The notes beneath the pieces are model-generated. The model did no database searches. It was not told the origin of the DNA and saw nothing but the letters and a program-made list of their open reading frames with translations. Source: Caenispirillum bisanense (GTDB taxonomy: Bacteria; Pseudomonadota; Alphaproteobacteria; Rhodospirillales; UBA2165). Taken from it: DNA of 35,692 nt. Below, piece by piece: positions 7,832-17,031 of the stretch. The DNA lies in contig CAMDWJ010000039.1 in assembly GCA_945877815.1 (NCBI GenBank), forward strand, positions 1 to 35,692, read 5' to 3'. The position numbers and the translations under genes were made by a program. Each line of letters begins with the position of its first letter. The first letter of the stretch is position 1.

Positions 7832-9047
7832 CGCCGGCCTTCCGACAAGCGAAACGCGAAGCCTGCCCAAGCAAGTCGTCATCGGCGGCCTCGGACTTGT
7901 TCAGATTTTGTCATGGGGCAGTTCCTACTATCTTCTGGCGGTACTTGCCGGCCCGATCTCATCGGACACCGGCTGGCCGATGCCCTGGATCATCGGCGCA
8001 CTGTCGGCCGGTCTGCTGACCGCTGGGGTCGTTTCGCCCTGGGTCGGCCGCGCCATCGGCCGCAACGGCGGGCGCGGGATACTCGCACTTGCGGTCCTGC
8101 TGCTGGCGGGCGGCCTTGCGATCATCGGTATCGCTCCAGTCTTGCCGGTTTTCATTTTCGGCTGGCTGGTGCTCGGCGTCGGCATGGGGGCGGGTCTTTA
8201 TGACGCCGCCTTTGCGACGCTCGGCGGCATATATGGGGCATCGGCGCGGCGTGCGATCACCTATCTCACGCTGTGGGGCGGGTTTGCGAGTACGGTTTGC
8301 TGGCCGCTTTCGGCCTTCTTTGTCGAACAATTTGGATGGCGCGGCGCCTGCCTGAGCTATGCCGCGATCCACATCGCAATTTGCCTACCGATCATTCTTT
8401 TCGTCGTTCCGTCGTCCGCAGCAATCCGTTCGACGACGGATATTCCCCACGCCGTCGCCGATGACCGGCTGCACGGACCGGAACTCCGTTCCTTCTTCCT
8501 GTTCGCCGCCGTCTTGATGGTGGGCAGCATCACGATGTCGATTGTTTCGGTTCATTTGTTGGCCTTGCTGCAAGCCCAAGGGGTCACCCTCGCGGTCGCC
8601 GTCGCGCTCGGCGCCTTGATCGGTCCGGCCCAGGTGGGGGCAAGGGTGATTGAAATGCTGTGTGGCGCGCGCCTCCATCCGATATGGACGCTGGCGGCGG
8701 CCGTTGGCCTTGTCGCACTCGGCCTTATCCTGCTCGCGGCAGGCTTTCCAATCGTTGCCTTGTCGCTGCTGCTTTATGGCGGCGGCAACGGCCTTTATTC
8801 GATTGCGCGCGGAACGCTTCCGCTCGCTCTCTTCGGCCCGCAACGATATGCGCCAATACTCGGCCGCATCGCGATGCCAAATCTGATCGCCCAAGCGCTC
8901 GCACCGTCACTGGGCGCTGTCGTCATAGCTCAAGTTGGGGCACAGATTACAATGTCGATGCTTGCGGCACTTGCAGTGGCCAACTTCGTCCTTCTTTTTG
9001 CGCTCTTCTATGTCTCGCTGAAATTGCGGTCTGTTCGCCCGGACTAG
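7824..9047 (+). CDS. MFS transporter, ArsK-like
   Basis: A 407-residue major-facilitator protein with about 12 membrane segments (start of homology QVVIGGLGLVQILSWGSSYYLLAVLAGPI). The last place in the ars operon, overlapping acr3 by eight bases, suggests an arsenic role. MFS proteins at this place in alphaproteobacterial ars clusters include ArsK, an As(III)/Sb(III) exporter, but the substrate cannot be read from sequence. The start is a GTG at 7824, supported by AAAGG about ten bases upstream and by translational overlap. It ends about 30 bp before recG, and the right island boundary follows at once. Confidence 0.82.
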   Translation: MPDAGLPTSETRSLPKQVVIGGLGLVQILSWGSSYYLLAVLAGPISSDTGWPMPWIIGALSAGLLTAGVVSPWVGRAIGRNGGRGILALAVLLLAGGLAIIGIAPVLPVFIFGWLVLGVGMGAGLYDAAFATLGGIYGASARRAITYLTLWGGFASTVCWPLSAFFVEQFGWRGACLSYAAIHIAICLPIILFVVPSSAAIRSTTDIPHAVADDRLHGPELRSFFLFAAVLMVGSITMSIVSVHLLALLQAQGVTLAVAVALGALIGPAQVGARVIEMLCGARLHPIWTLAAAVGLVALGLILLAAGFPIVALSLLLYGGGNGLYSIARGTLPLALFGPQRYAPILGRIAMPNLIAQALAPSLGAVVIAQVGAQITMSMLAALAVANFVLLFALFYVSLKLRSVRPD

Positions 9048-9071
9048 AACCTGATTTCCGCCGGCACAGTC

Positions 9072-9137
9072 TCCGATCTAGCCGCCCCGCAACAACCGCA
9101 CGGCGGCGTCGCGCTCGAACAAATAGAGGAGGGCGCG
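9072..9137. repeat. Right copy of duplicated DUF502/recG 3'-end overlap (island boundary)
   Basis: Partner of 3311-3376. On the - strand it is the genuine end of recG (RALLYLFERDAAVRLLRGG, stop 9078-9080). On the + strand it still reads SDLAAPQQPHGGVALEQIE, a diverged DUF502 C-terminus with 11 of 19 residues shared with the real one, followed by no stop. Faint similarity to the preceding DUF502 codons (PPERI) continues upstream to about 9055 with a one-base gap. This is the right edge of the arsenic island. Confidence 0.88.
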
Positions 9138-11159
9138 GAGCGCCGGCCCGCGTGGCCCTTCCAGATCCTTGTCGCGCGCCAGGATCAGCCGCGTGTCGTC
9201 GCGCGCGGCCTCCATCAGATCGGCATGCTGCACGAGATCGGCCATGCGGAATTCGGGGAGGCCGCTTTGGCGCGTGCCCAAAAGTTCGCCGGCGCCGCGC
9301 AAGCGCAGATCCTCCTCGGCGATCCGAAAACCGTCCTCGGTTTCGCGCAGGATAGCGAGGCGCTGGCGCGCCGCCTCGCTGAGCGCGTGGGCATAAAGCA
9401 GCAGACAGGTCGATTTGGCGCTGCCGCGCCCGATGCGGCCGCGCAGTTGATGCAATTGCGCGAGGCCGAAACGCTCGGCATGTTCGATCACCATGACCGA
9501 GGCTTCGGGCACATCGACGCCCACCTCGATTACCGTCGTCGCCACCAGGATATCGATGTCGCCCGAGACGAAGGCCGCCATTACCCGGTCCTTTTCGGCC
9601 GCCTTCATGCGGCCGTGCACCATGCCGACGCGGTTGCCGAACAGTTTTGCCAGATGGGCGTGGCGTTCCTCGACGGCGGCGACGTCCAGAATCTCGGATT
9701 CCTCGACAAGCGGACAGACCCAATAGACCCGCGCCTTGGTGGCGAGGGCGCGGCGTAGGGCATCGACGACCTCATCGAGCCGGTCGAGAGCCACGGTGCG
9801 GGTATCGACCGGCAAGCGACCCGCCGGTTTCTCGGTCAGGCGGGAAACTTCCATATCGCCGTAAACCGTCAGGGTCAGGGTGCGCGGGATCGGGGTTGCG
9901 GTCATGACCAGCACATCGACGGCGCGGCCCTTGGCGCCGAGTGCTAAGCGCTGATGCACGCCGAAGCGATGCTGCTCGTCGATGACGGCGAGCGCCAGAT
10001 CGTGGAATTCGACGTCCTTTTCGATCAGTGCGTGGGTGCCGATGACGATCCCGATCCGCCCGTCGGCGATGCCGCTGAGGATCGAATCGCGCCCCTTGCC
10101 CTTGTCGCGCCCGGTGAGCAAGGCGGCCTCGATGCCGGCGGCGCGCGCCAAAGGCTCGATGGTGGCAAAATGCTGGCGTGCCAGGATTTCGGTGGGCGCC
10201 AGCAAGGTGGCCTGCGCTCCGGCCTCGACCGCGCCGACCATGGCCAGCACGGCGACGACCGTCTTGCCGCTGCCGACGTCGCCCTGCAACAGCCGGTGCA
10301 TGCGGAACGGCTTGCCCATGTCCGCCAAGATTTCCCCGATGGCCTCGCTCTGCGAATAGGTCAGGCGATAGGGCAGGGCTGTCTCGATCTTGGCGCGCAA
10401 CTGGCCGTCGCCGTTCAGGGCGCGGCCCTTCAATTCGCGCAGATTCTGGCGGATCAGCGCCAAGGCCAATTGGTTGGCGAGCAGCTCGTCATAGGCGAGG
10501 CGGCGGCGCGTAGGCGTGGCCAACGACAGGTCGTCCGCGTTGGTCGGAGCGTGCCCGCTGCGGACCGCGTCGGCCCAGGCCGGAAACAGGTTTTTACGCA
10601 AAAACGCAGGGTCCTGCCATTCGGGCAAATCCGGGATACGCTCCAGCGCCGCCGTCACTGCCTTGGCCACGACCCGGAGCGACAGGCCCTCTGTCAACGG
10701 ATAGACCGGCTCCACCGATTGAATGCGCTCGCGCTCGGCCAGGGTGACGATATGGTCCGGATGGGCCATTTGCAGCTCTTCGCCGAATTTCTCGATCTTG
10801 CCCGAAATCACTCGCGTTTCGCCGGGCGGCAGTATCTTGGCGATGTAGTCGTCCTTGGCATGGAAGAAGACGAGTGTGATGCGCCCGGTGCCGTCCGTGC
10901 AGGCCACCCGATAGGGCAAACGCTTGGTGCGCGGCGGAGCGTGGGAATCGACCGTGACCGTCAGGGTCGCGATGGAGCCAGGAACGGCTTCGGCGATGGT
11001 CGGTGCGTAACGGCGATCGATCAGGCCGGAGGGCAAGTGCCACAGCAGATCGACGACCTTGTCTCCGGCCACGGTGGAGACCAGCTTGCCCAGACGCGGC
11101 CCCACGCCCGGCAGGCTGGTGACCGGAGCGAACAGCTTGAACAGGCTTTCTGGGCGCAT
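9078..11159 (-). CDS. recG: ATP-dependent DNA helicase RecG
   Basis: A 693-residue RecG, the branch-migrating helicase that regresses stalled replication forks and processes Holliday junctions. The N-terminal wedge/OB domain (LPGVGPRLGKLV ... GTGRITLVFF) is followed by the helicase core: Walker A GDVGSGKTVVA (about residue 295), the DEQH-type box DEQHRFGVHQR, motif III MTATPIPRT, and motif VI QLRGRIGRG, then the RecG C-terminal region. Length is normal. It is divergent from sdhE-mfd across a 74-bp spacer. Its final 19 codons are the right flanking repeat of the arsenic island, and the pattern of changes there suggests that this end may not be the ancestral one of this chromosome. Confidence 0.97.
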   Translation of the reverse strand: MRPESLFKLFAPVTSLPGVGPRLGKLVSTVAGDKVVDLLWHLPSGLIDRRYAPTIAEAVPGSIATLTVTVDSHAPPRTKRLPYRVACTDGTGRITLVFFHAKDDYIAKILPPGETRVISGKIEKFGEELQMAHPDHIVTLAERERIQSVEPVYPLTEGLSLRVVAKAVTAALERIPDLPEWQDPAFLRKNLFPAWADAVRSGHAPTNADDLSLATPTRRRLAYDELLANQLALALIRQNLRELKGRALNGDGQLRAKIETALPYRLTYSQSEAIGEILADMGKPFRMHRLLQGDVGSGKTVVAVLAMVGAVEAGAQATLLAPTEILARQHFATIEPLARAAGIEAALLTGRDKGKGRDSILSGIADGRIGIVIGTHALIEKDVEFHDLALAVIDEQHRFGVHQRLALGAKGRAVDVLVMTATPIPRTLTLTVYGDMEVSRLTEKPAGRLPVDTRTVALDRLDEVVDALRRALATKARVYWVCPLVEESEILDVAAVEERHAHLAKLFGNRVGMVHGRMKAAEKDRVMAAFVSGDIDILVATTVIEVGVDVPEASVMVIEHAERFGLAQLHQLRGRIGRGSAKSTCLLLYAHALSEAARQRLAILRETEDGFRIAEEDLRLRGAGELLGTRQSGLPEFRMADLVQHADLMEAARDDTRLILARDKDLEGPRGPALRALLYLFERDAAVRLLRGG

Positions 11160-11233
11160 CGTGGGGCGAACTGACAGTGACAGGACCGATTTGAGGTCTT
11201 ATATCCTGCGCCTCCCAGCGAGTACACGAAACC

Positions 11234-11485
11234 ATGGATGACAGACGCAAGCGCCTGCTGTATCGCGCAACCCATCGGGGTACGCGCGAGGCCGACCGGC
11301 TCGTCGGCGACTATGCCGAAGCTCATCTTCTCGATCTGGATTCCGAACTTCTCGATACGTTCGAAGCACTTCTCGGTGAAGCCGACGTCGATCTCGTTGG
11401 CTGGATTTTCGGCAGGATTGCGCCGTTTCCGGCGAAATACCGCGAAATCCTAACCATGATGATCGACTTTCAAAAAAATCTGTAA
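11234..11485 (+). CDS. sdhE: SdhE / DUF339 FAD assembly factor
   Basis: An 83-residue SdhE (YgfY/SDH5) protein, which helps covalent attachment of FAD to the succinate dehydrogenase flavoprotein. The conserved RG-E surface motif is present as HRGTREADRLVGDYAE (residues ~14-29), and a helical bundle ends in IFGRIAPFPAKYREIL. The family is 80-100 residues long. It starts 74 bp from the divergent recG and stops four bases before mfd, so sdhE and mfd form one transcription unit. Confidence 0.93.
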   Translation: MDDRRKRLLYRATHRGTREADRLVGDYAEAHLLDLDSELLDTFEALLGEADVDLVGWIFGRIAPFPAKYREILTMMIDFQKNL

Positions 11486-11489
11486 TCAT

Positions 11490-14400
11490 ATGATAAATAT
11501 TGAAAAAATAGAGAGCGGGTCGCGCCGGGCCACACTCAGTGGCGTCCCGGAAGGTTTCGACGGACATGTGCTCGCGGAACTGGCGCATGGCCGCTCGATT
11601 CTATTCGTGGCGCGCGACGACCGACGCACAGCATCGCTCGCCGGCGCGCTGGCATTTTTTGCCGTAGGCATTGAAATCATTGAATTTCCGGCCTGGGATT
11701 GCCTGCCTTACGATCGCGTCTCGCCACGCCCCGACATCGTCGCCCGGCGTATCCAAGCACTGACCGCACTAGCCACTCGCCCCACGGACGCACCGCCGGT
11801 CATCATCCTGACCACGGTTTCGGCCGTTACCCAGCGCGTGGCACCGCCCGCCTCCTTCCGCCAGGCGGTCCGAGAGATTGCCCCAGGCGCCGGCGTGACA
11901 CGCGAATCCTTGCTCGATTATCTCGCACGCTATGGCTACGGCCGCGCCGAAACGGTGATGGAAGCCGGCGAATTCGCCGTGCGCGGCGGCATCGTCGATG
12001 TCTACGTGCCCGGCTACGACACTCCGCTGCGCCTCGATTTCTTCGGCGATACGCTCGATACGATCCGAACCTTCGACGCCTTGACCCAGCGCACCGTCGG
12101 CACGCTCGAAAGCTTCCAGCTCAAACCGATCGGCGAAATCACGCTGGACGAGGATTCAGTGAGCCGTTTTCGCGTCGGCTACCGGGCCTTGTTCGGCACG
12201 ACCGACGACGACGCGCTTTACGAATCCATCTCTGAGCGCCGCCGTTTCTCCGGCATGGAACATTGGTTTCCACTGTTCTTCGACGGATTGTCCAATGTGC
12301 TCGATTTCGCGCCGGACGCTGTGGTGGTCCTGGATCATCAGGCCGACGAATCCTTCGAGGCCCGCCATACCCTTATCGCGGAATGCTACGACGCGCGCGC
12401 CAGTATCGGGGCGCGGGGCCTCGCCATCGATACGGCGCCCTATCATCCGTTGCCGGCCGACCGCCTCTATATCCCCGCCGCTGAATGGGACGCGCTGATC
12501 GAAGCCCGCACGCGACTCAGTCTCCACCCCTTCGCGGTCCCCGAAGGGGCAAGCGAGGTCATCGATGCAGGCGGCCGCCCGGCCCGCGATTTCGCTGACG
12601 CACGTGCCCGACCTGACATGAACGTCTATGACATCGTCCGCGCCCATATCGCAGAGGAACGGGCCGCCGGACGTATCGTCGTTCTGGCTGCGGTCAGCGA
12701 AGGTACCCGCGACCGCCTGCTCAAGGTTCTGGGCGAGCACGGAGTGACCGCGACCCTGTCCGACGGGCCGTGGTCGGCGATCGCCAAGGCCGGCAAGGTC
12801 GAGGCCTGGGCCGTCGTCTTCGACATCGAACGCGGCTTCACCGGATCCGGCATCAGCGTCATCGGCGAACGCGACATCCTGGGCGACCGCGTCGGCGGAA
12901 CCGCCCGGCGCAAGGTGAGGGCCGAGAATTTCATCGCCGAAACCTCGACCTTGGACGAGGGCGATATCGTCGTCCATGTCGATTACGGCATCGGCCGCTA
13001 CACGGCGCTGCGCACGCTTACCGTCACCGGAGCCGCGCATGATTGCCTGGAAGTCGAATATAGCGGCGGCAAGCTGTTCGTCCCGGTCGAGAACATCGAG
13101 GTCTTGTCGCGCTACGGCGAGGATACCGGCGATGTCCGTCTCGATTCTTTAGGCGGCGCCGGCTGGCAGGCGCGCAAGGCCCGCCTCAAGAACCGTATCC
13201 GCGAGATGGCCGACAAGCTCATCCAGATCGCCGCCGAACGCGAGATGCGCCCGGGCGAGGTCTATAGCCCGTCCGAGGGTGTCTATGACGAATTCGCGGC
13301 CGCCTTTCCCTATCAGGAGACCGAGGATCAGGCCAAAGCGATCGCCGATGTGGTCATCGATCTCGCCAGCGGACGACCGATGGATCGTTTGATCTGCGGC
13401 GACGTCGGTTTCGGCAAAACCGAAGTGGCACTGCGCGCGGCCTTCATCGCCGCGATGGAGGGGCGTCAGGTCGCCGTCGTCGTGCCGACCACCTTGCTCG
13501 CGCGCCAGCATCACCGCAATTTCATCGCCCGGTTCCAGGGCTTCCCCATTCGCATCGGACAATTGTCGCGTCTGGTCGCCCCCAAGGATGCGAAGATGGT
13601 GAAGGAGGGCCTCAAATCGGGCTCCATCGATATCGTCATCGGCACCCACGCCGTGCTCGCCAAGGACATCCACTTCAAGCGCCTCGGCCTGCTCGTGGTC
13701 GACGAGGAGCAGCATTTCGGCGTCGCTCACAAGGAACGCCTAAAGGCGATGAAAACCGACGTCCACGTTTTGACGATGACGGCGACACCCATTCCGCGCA
13801 CCCTGCAATTGGCACTGTCGGGCGTGCGCGAACTCAGCCTGATTACCACGCCGCCGGTCGACCGACTCGCCGTGCGCACCTTCGTGCTGCCCTTCGATCC
13901 CGTCGTGGTGGCCGAGGCGATCCGCCGCGAACGATTCCGGGGTGGGCAGATCTATTACGTCTGTCCGCGCATTGCCGATCTTGCCGCCATCGAAGAGACA
14001 CTCCGCGAGATCGTTCCCGAGATCAAAATCGCGATTGCACATGGGCGGCTCGCCGCGACGCAGCTCGAAGACGTGATGACCGCCTTCGATGCCGGGCAGT
14101 ACGATCTGTTGCTGTCGACCAATATCATCGAATCCGGCATCGACCTTCCGGCGGTCAATACGATCATCATCCACCGCGCCGATATGTTCGGCCTGGCGCA
14201 GCTTTATCAGTTGCGCGGACGCATCGGGCGATCGAAGCACCGCGGCTATGCCTATCTGACCCTGCCCGCCGGACGCATCCTAACCGCCTCGGCACAAAAG
14301 CGGCTGGAGGTGATGCAGACGCTCGACTCGCTCGGTGCTGGCTTCATGCTGGCCAGCCACGATCTCGATATCCGCGGCGCGGGCAATCTGCTGGGCGAAG

Positions 14401-14966
14401 AGCAATCCGGCCACATCCGCGAAGTCGGCATCGAGCTTTATCAGCAGATGCTTGAAGAAGCTGTCGCCGAGGCCCGCGAAACCGGCGGCGATCGGTTGGC
14501 GCATCCGACCGAGGAACAATGGTCGCCACGAATCGAGGTCGGCATTCCTGTGCTGATCCCCGCCGACTATGTGCAGGATCTGGGTATCCGGCTCAGTCTC
14601 TACCGTCGCGTCGCGCAGCTCACGCGCCAGGACGAAATCGATGCCTTCGCCGCCGAACTGATCGATCGCTTCGGATCATTGCCGCCTGAGGTCGACAATC
14701 TAATGGCGACGGTCTCTATCAAACAGCTCTGCAAGGAAGCCGGGGTGTCGAGCGTGGATGCAGGGCCCAAGGGCGCCGTCATCGCATTCCACAACGATCA
14801 TTTCGCCAATGTCGAAAAATTGGTGAAGTTCATCACCTCGAATGTCGGCACGGCCAAACTTCGGCCGGACCAGAAACTCGTCTATATGCGGACGTGGGAC
14901 GATGCCGATGCGCGCCTGAAAGGCGTCACCTATCTACTGGGCGAGTTGGCGAAAATCGCCGCTTGA
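11490..14966 (+). CDS. mfd: Transcription-repair coupling factor Mfd
   Basis: A full-length 1158-residue Mfd, which displaces RNA polymerase stalled at lesions and recruits UvrA. The N-terminal UvrB-like region (residues ~20-340, e.g. FPAWDCLPYDRVSP) is followed by the polymerase-interacting CarD-like domain (GDIVVHVDYGIGRY, about 490). The RecG-like translocase core carries Walker A GDVGFGKTEVA (about 636), DEEQHFGV, MTATPIPRTL and QLRGRIGRS. The TRCF C-terminal domain (DLGIRLSLYRRVAQL onward) completes it. The start ATG at 11490 is four bases after sdhE with no Shine-Dalgarno, consistent with translational coupling. Confidence 0.97.
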   Translation: MINIEKIESGSRRATLSGVPEGFDGHVLAELAHGRSILFVARDDRRTASLAGALAFFAVGIEIIEFPAWDCLPYDRVSPRPDIVARRIQALTALATRPTDAPPVIILTTVSAVTQRVAPPASFRQAVREIAPGAGVTRESLLDYLARYGYGRAETVMEAGEFAVRGGIVDVYVPGYDTPLRLDFFGDTLDTIRTFDALTQRTVGTLESFQLKPIGEITLDEDSVSRFRVGYRALFGTTDDDALYESISERRRFSGMEHWFPLFFDGLSNVLDFAPDAVVVLDHQADESFEARHTLIAECYDARASIGARGLAIDTAPYHPLPADRLYIPAAEWDALIEARTRLSLHPFAVPEGASEVIDAGGRPARDFADARARPDMNVYDIVRAHIAEERAAGRIVVLAAVSEGTRDRLLKVLGEHGVTATLSDGPWSAIAKAGKVEAWAVVFDIERGFTGSGISVIGERDILGDRVGGTARRKVRAENFIAETSTLDEGDIVVHVDYGIGRYTALRTLTVTGAAHDCLEVEYSGGKLFVPVENIEVLSRYGEDTGDVRLDSLGGAGWQARKARLKNRIREMADKLIQIAAEREMRPGEVYSPSEGVYDEFAAAFPYQETEDQAKAIADVVIDLASGRPMDRLICGDVGFGKTEVALRAAFIAAMEGRQVAVVVPTTLLARQHHRNFIARFQGFPIRIGQLSRLVAPKDAKMVKEGLKSGSIDIVIGTHAVLAKDIHFKRLGLLVVDEEQHFGVAHKERLKAMKTDVHVLTMTATPIPRTLQLALSGVRELSLITTPPVDRLAVRTFVLPFDPVVVAEAIRRERFRGGQIYYVCPRIADLAAIEETLREIVPEIKIAIAHGRLAATQLEDVMTAFDAGQYDLLLSTNIIESGIDLPAVNTIIIHRADMFGLAQLYQLRGRIGRSKHRGYAYLTLPAGRILTASAQKRLEVMQTLDSLGAGFMLASHDLDIRGAGNLLGEEQSGHIREVGIELYQQMLEEAVAEARETGGDRLAHPTEEQWSPRIEVGIPVLIPADYVQDLGIRLSLYRRVAQLTRQDEIDAFAAELIDRFGSLPPEVDNLMATVSIKQLCKEAGVSSVDAGPKGAVIAFHNDHFANVEKLVKFITSNVGTAKLRPDQKLVYMRTWDDADARLKGVTYLLGELAKIAA

Positions 14967-14987
14967 ATCGCCGCTTGGCGCGGACGT

Positions 14988-15647
14988 TCATCCGGTCACT
15001 TCGCCGACGAGAACCTCGCGCCGGCGTTCGCGCGCGATATCGAGCAGACGCCCGAGCACGGCCGGTTCCTGCGCGCCGGAAATCGAGAATTGTCCGTCGA
15101 TGATGAAGGCGGGAACTCCGCTCACGCCGAGACGATGCGCGCGCGCATTGTGATCGAGCACGGTCTGGATATTGCTGGAATCGTCAAGGTAGGAGCGCAA
15201 GCGATCCTCGTTGAGGCCGATCTGGCGGCCGATATCGATCAGGACCGAACGTTTCCCGATATCGCGACCTTCGAGAAAATAGCTCTGGAAAATCCGCTCG
15301 ACGGCCTCGACACCGCGCCCCAGATTCTGCGCGTAGTGAACGACACGGTGCGAGTCGATCGTGTTGGGTGTCCAGTCGATCTCGTCGAAATTGAAATCGA
15401 TCCCCACTGCGGCGCCGGCCCGCGCGATAGCGCCGTAGACCCGCTGCGCGCGCGATTCACCGCCGAACTTGGCGCGCAGATAGGCGCGGCGTCCCATGCC
15501 TTCGGGCGGGATATCGGGATTGAGGAGAAACGCATTCCAATGGATTTCGATATCGTCGGCGCCATGCTCGGCTATGGCGGCCTCAAGCCGACGTTTCCCG
15601 ATGTAACACCAAGGGCAGACAGTATCGAAAATGACGTCGATGCGCAT
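14988..15647 (-). CDS. FrnE-like DsbA-family oxidoreductase
   Basis: A 219-residue thioredoxin-fold protein of the DSBA / FrnE group. The redox motif CPWC lies near the N-terminus (FDTVCPWCYIGKRRLE), followed by the helical insertion (NAFLLNPDIPPEGMGRRAYL) and the cis-proline region GVSGVPAFIIDG. There is no signal peptide, so it is cytoplasmic like FrnE, whose relatives act in oxidative stress; 2-hydroxychromene-2-carboxylate isomerase shares the fold but usually lacks CxxC. It converges on mfd, with 21 bp between the stops. Redox class is well supported, substrate unknown. Confidence 0.9.
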   Translation of the reverse strand: MRIDVIFDTVCPWCYIGKRRLEAAIAEHGADDIEIHWNAFLLNPDIPPEGMGRRAYLRAKFGGESRAQRVYGAIARAGAAVGIDFNFDEIDWTPNTIDSHRVVHYAQNLGRGVEAVERIFQSYFLEGRDIGKRSVLIDIGRQIGLNEDRLRSYLDDSSNIQTVLDHNARAHRLGVSGVPAFIIDGQFSISGAQEPAVLGRLLDIARERRREVLVGEVTG

Positions 15648-15747
15648 GACCGAAGGCTATCCGGCTTCGGATGGGGAAGCAATGTGCTGGGCCCGCCAAT
15701 CCGCGGGCGACGTCGTCAAAGGAGGAGGTGGTGGTGGCTCGTCGCGA

Positions 15748-15951
15748 TCAGCCGGTGGAGAGCTCGACGCACTTCATTCCTTTGGCTTCTTCAATGGCTT
15801 TGAATCCGATTTTCTGGCCTTCGGTCAAGCCCTTCATACCGGAGGCTTCGACCGTGCTGATGTGAACGAACACATCGCTGCCGCCATCATCCGGCACTAT
15901 GAACCCGTAGCCTTTGGCATGATTGAACCACTTAACGGTACCGGTAGTCAT
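15748..15951 (-). CDS. Cold-shock domain protein (CspA type)
   Basis: A 67-residue single cold-shock domain: TGTVKWFNHAKGYGFI contains RNP1 (KGYGFI) and DVFVHIS is RNP2. Proteins of this type bind single-stranded RNA and DNA and melt secondary structure. Length is standard. The interval 15952-16166 upstream contains no gene and may include the long 5' leader usual for cold-shock messages; no specific fold was proved. The protein could equally be constitutive or stationary-phase induced, because many alphaproteobacteria carry several paralogues. Confidence 0.95.
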   Translation of the reverse strand: MTTGTVKWFNHAKGYGFIVPDDGGSDVFVHISTVEASGMKGLTEGQKIGFKAIEEAKGMKCVELSTG

Positions 15952-16166
15952 CGCTCTCCCCTTTGTAACAAACGTGAAGCCACGAGGGAGACCACCCTTG
16001 ATTTCATCTTATCAAGATTCTGGATTTTCCCGATCTTGACTGATCAAGTTAACGTGAGACTCCCGCCAAGAATCTACCCGGTTATCAGATTTACGTACAA
16101 GTGGAAATTTCCCAGAATGCGGTGGGAACGGCGATAACATCAAGAAATCAAAGACTATTCGCCAAG

Positions 16167-16670
16167 TCAAAGAGCTTCGCGCATTTTCAATTTCATGCAG
16201 ACGACGGCGTAGATCGACAGTCCCGTAATATTGGCGATCTCGTCGAACGGTAGTCGCGTTTCTTCCAGCAAGACTTCGGCGTGTTTTACAGGGTTGCGGC
16301 GCGCCTTGCTGTTGCGACGGGGCCGCTGGTCGGCGCGCGTATCCATCGCTTCACGATCGAGACCGCGGTCACGTGCTTTTTGGACCGCCTCTTCCCAATG
16401 CGTCTTTTCGCGACTTGCCGCTTGCTGTTGGGCGTAGGCGAAATACGCGGCGCGGGGATCCTGCTTGCGCACTTCGGTCGCATAGAGGGGTGCACGCGGC
16501 TCCAGCCCAGTCCGCGCGGCCTCCTCGAGCGACATGCCGTGCCGGGCCGCCAGCCGGCGCGCGGCATCCAGCGCATTCGCGCGCTCGCCCTCGAATTTGC
16601 TCGAATTGGCAAGCTCGAGAAGATTGCGGAATCGTGTCCGTTCAGCGGGGGTAACTTCGTCGGAAATCAC
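16167..16670 (-). CDS. DUF2786-like protein with a C-terminal helix-turn-helix-like segment
   Basis: A 167-residue protein of unknown function. Residues ~8-50 (RFRNLLELANSSKFEGERANALDAARRLAARHGMS, given here in part as its key block) fit the DUF2786 pattern of a helical repeat with spaced Ala/Arg. A basic, Arg/Lys-rich middle (~115-130) follows, and the end reads LPFDEIANITGLSIYAV, which resembles a short helix-turn-helix. The frame is open to 16790, but the upstream residues look non-coding. The GTG at 16670 has GGGAGA a few bases upstream and is the likely start; an ATG at 16700 is the alternative. DNA or RNA binding is an inference from the basic middle and the C-terminal helices. Confidence 0.72.
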   Translation of the reverse strand: MISDEVTPAERTRFRNLLELANSSKFEGERANALDAARRLAARHGMSLEEAARTGLEPRAPLYATEVRKQDPRAAYFAYAQQQAASREKTHWEEAVQKARDRGLDREAMDTRADQRPRRNSKARRNPVKHAEVLLEETRLPFDEIANITGLSIYAVVCMKLKMREAL

Positions 16671-17031
16671 AGATCTCCCAAAAAATGTCCAATATACCAT
16701 CGGACACCGGGAGCTCCCGCGAAAATGTCGCGAAAACGGGAAATTTTTGACGCCGAATTGGGCGCTGTCCGCCGCCCAGCGCGCAGGCACACGCAGGGAA
16801 AAGCCGCGGACAGCGCCCTCGGTGCGCCCACCGTTGGGCTACGCGGGCCTCTCGGCCACGCGGTCTCCAAGTGGTCTCGCCTGGGGAGAAGCGGAACCAC
16901 GGTCGTTAAGAATTTAGCAACCTTTGTGCCAAGACCGAAAAATGGCGGCGGCCTGCGGTTATAGGTGTCGTCGCTCCGCGTCCGATCAGATGGAAGCTTG
17001 CTGCTGCCGGGCAGAAACTACCTACCGAGTC
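16671..17031. other. Intergenic region without a recognisable gene
   Basis: About 360 bases between the GST stop and the DUF2786-like start. Open frames crossing it have no protein-like character, and no tRNA, terminator with a T-run or clear promoter was found. The part 16790-16900 is very GC-rich and could fold, but no specific RNA family was recognised. Confidence 0.5.

Noticed and set aside
6635-7882. A 415-residue open frame opposite arsJ and acr3
   Set aside because: Highly charged low-complexity translation with no domain; the + strand genes are clear.
9954-11174. A 406-residue open frame opposite recG
   Set aside because: Antisense shadow of recG in GC-rich DNA; recG motifs on the other strand are complete.
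12156-13040. A 294-residue open frame opposite mfd
   Set aside because: Antisense of the well-supported mfd frame; Asp/Gly-rich shadow translation.
16790-16905. tRNA-like or structured RNA in the GC-rich gap
   Set aside because: No cloverleaf with matching anticodon arm or T-loop could be drawn.
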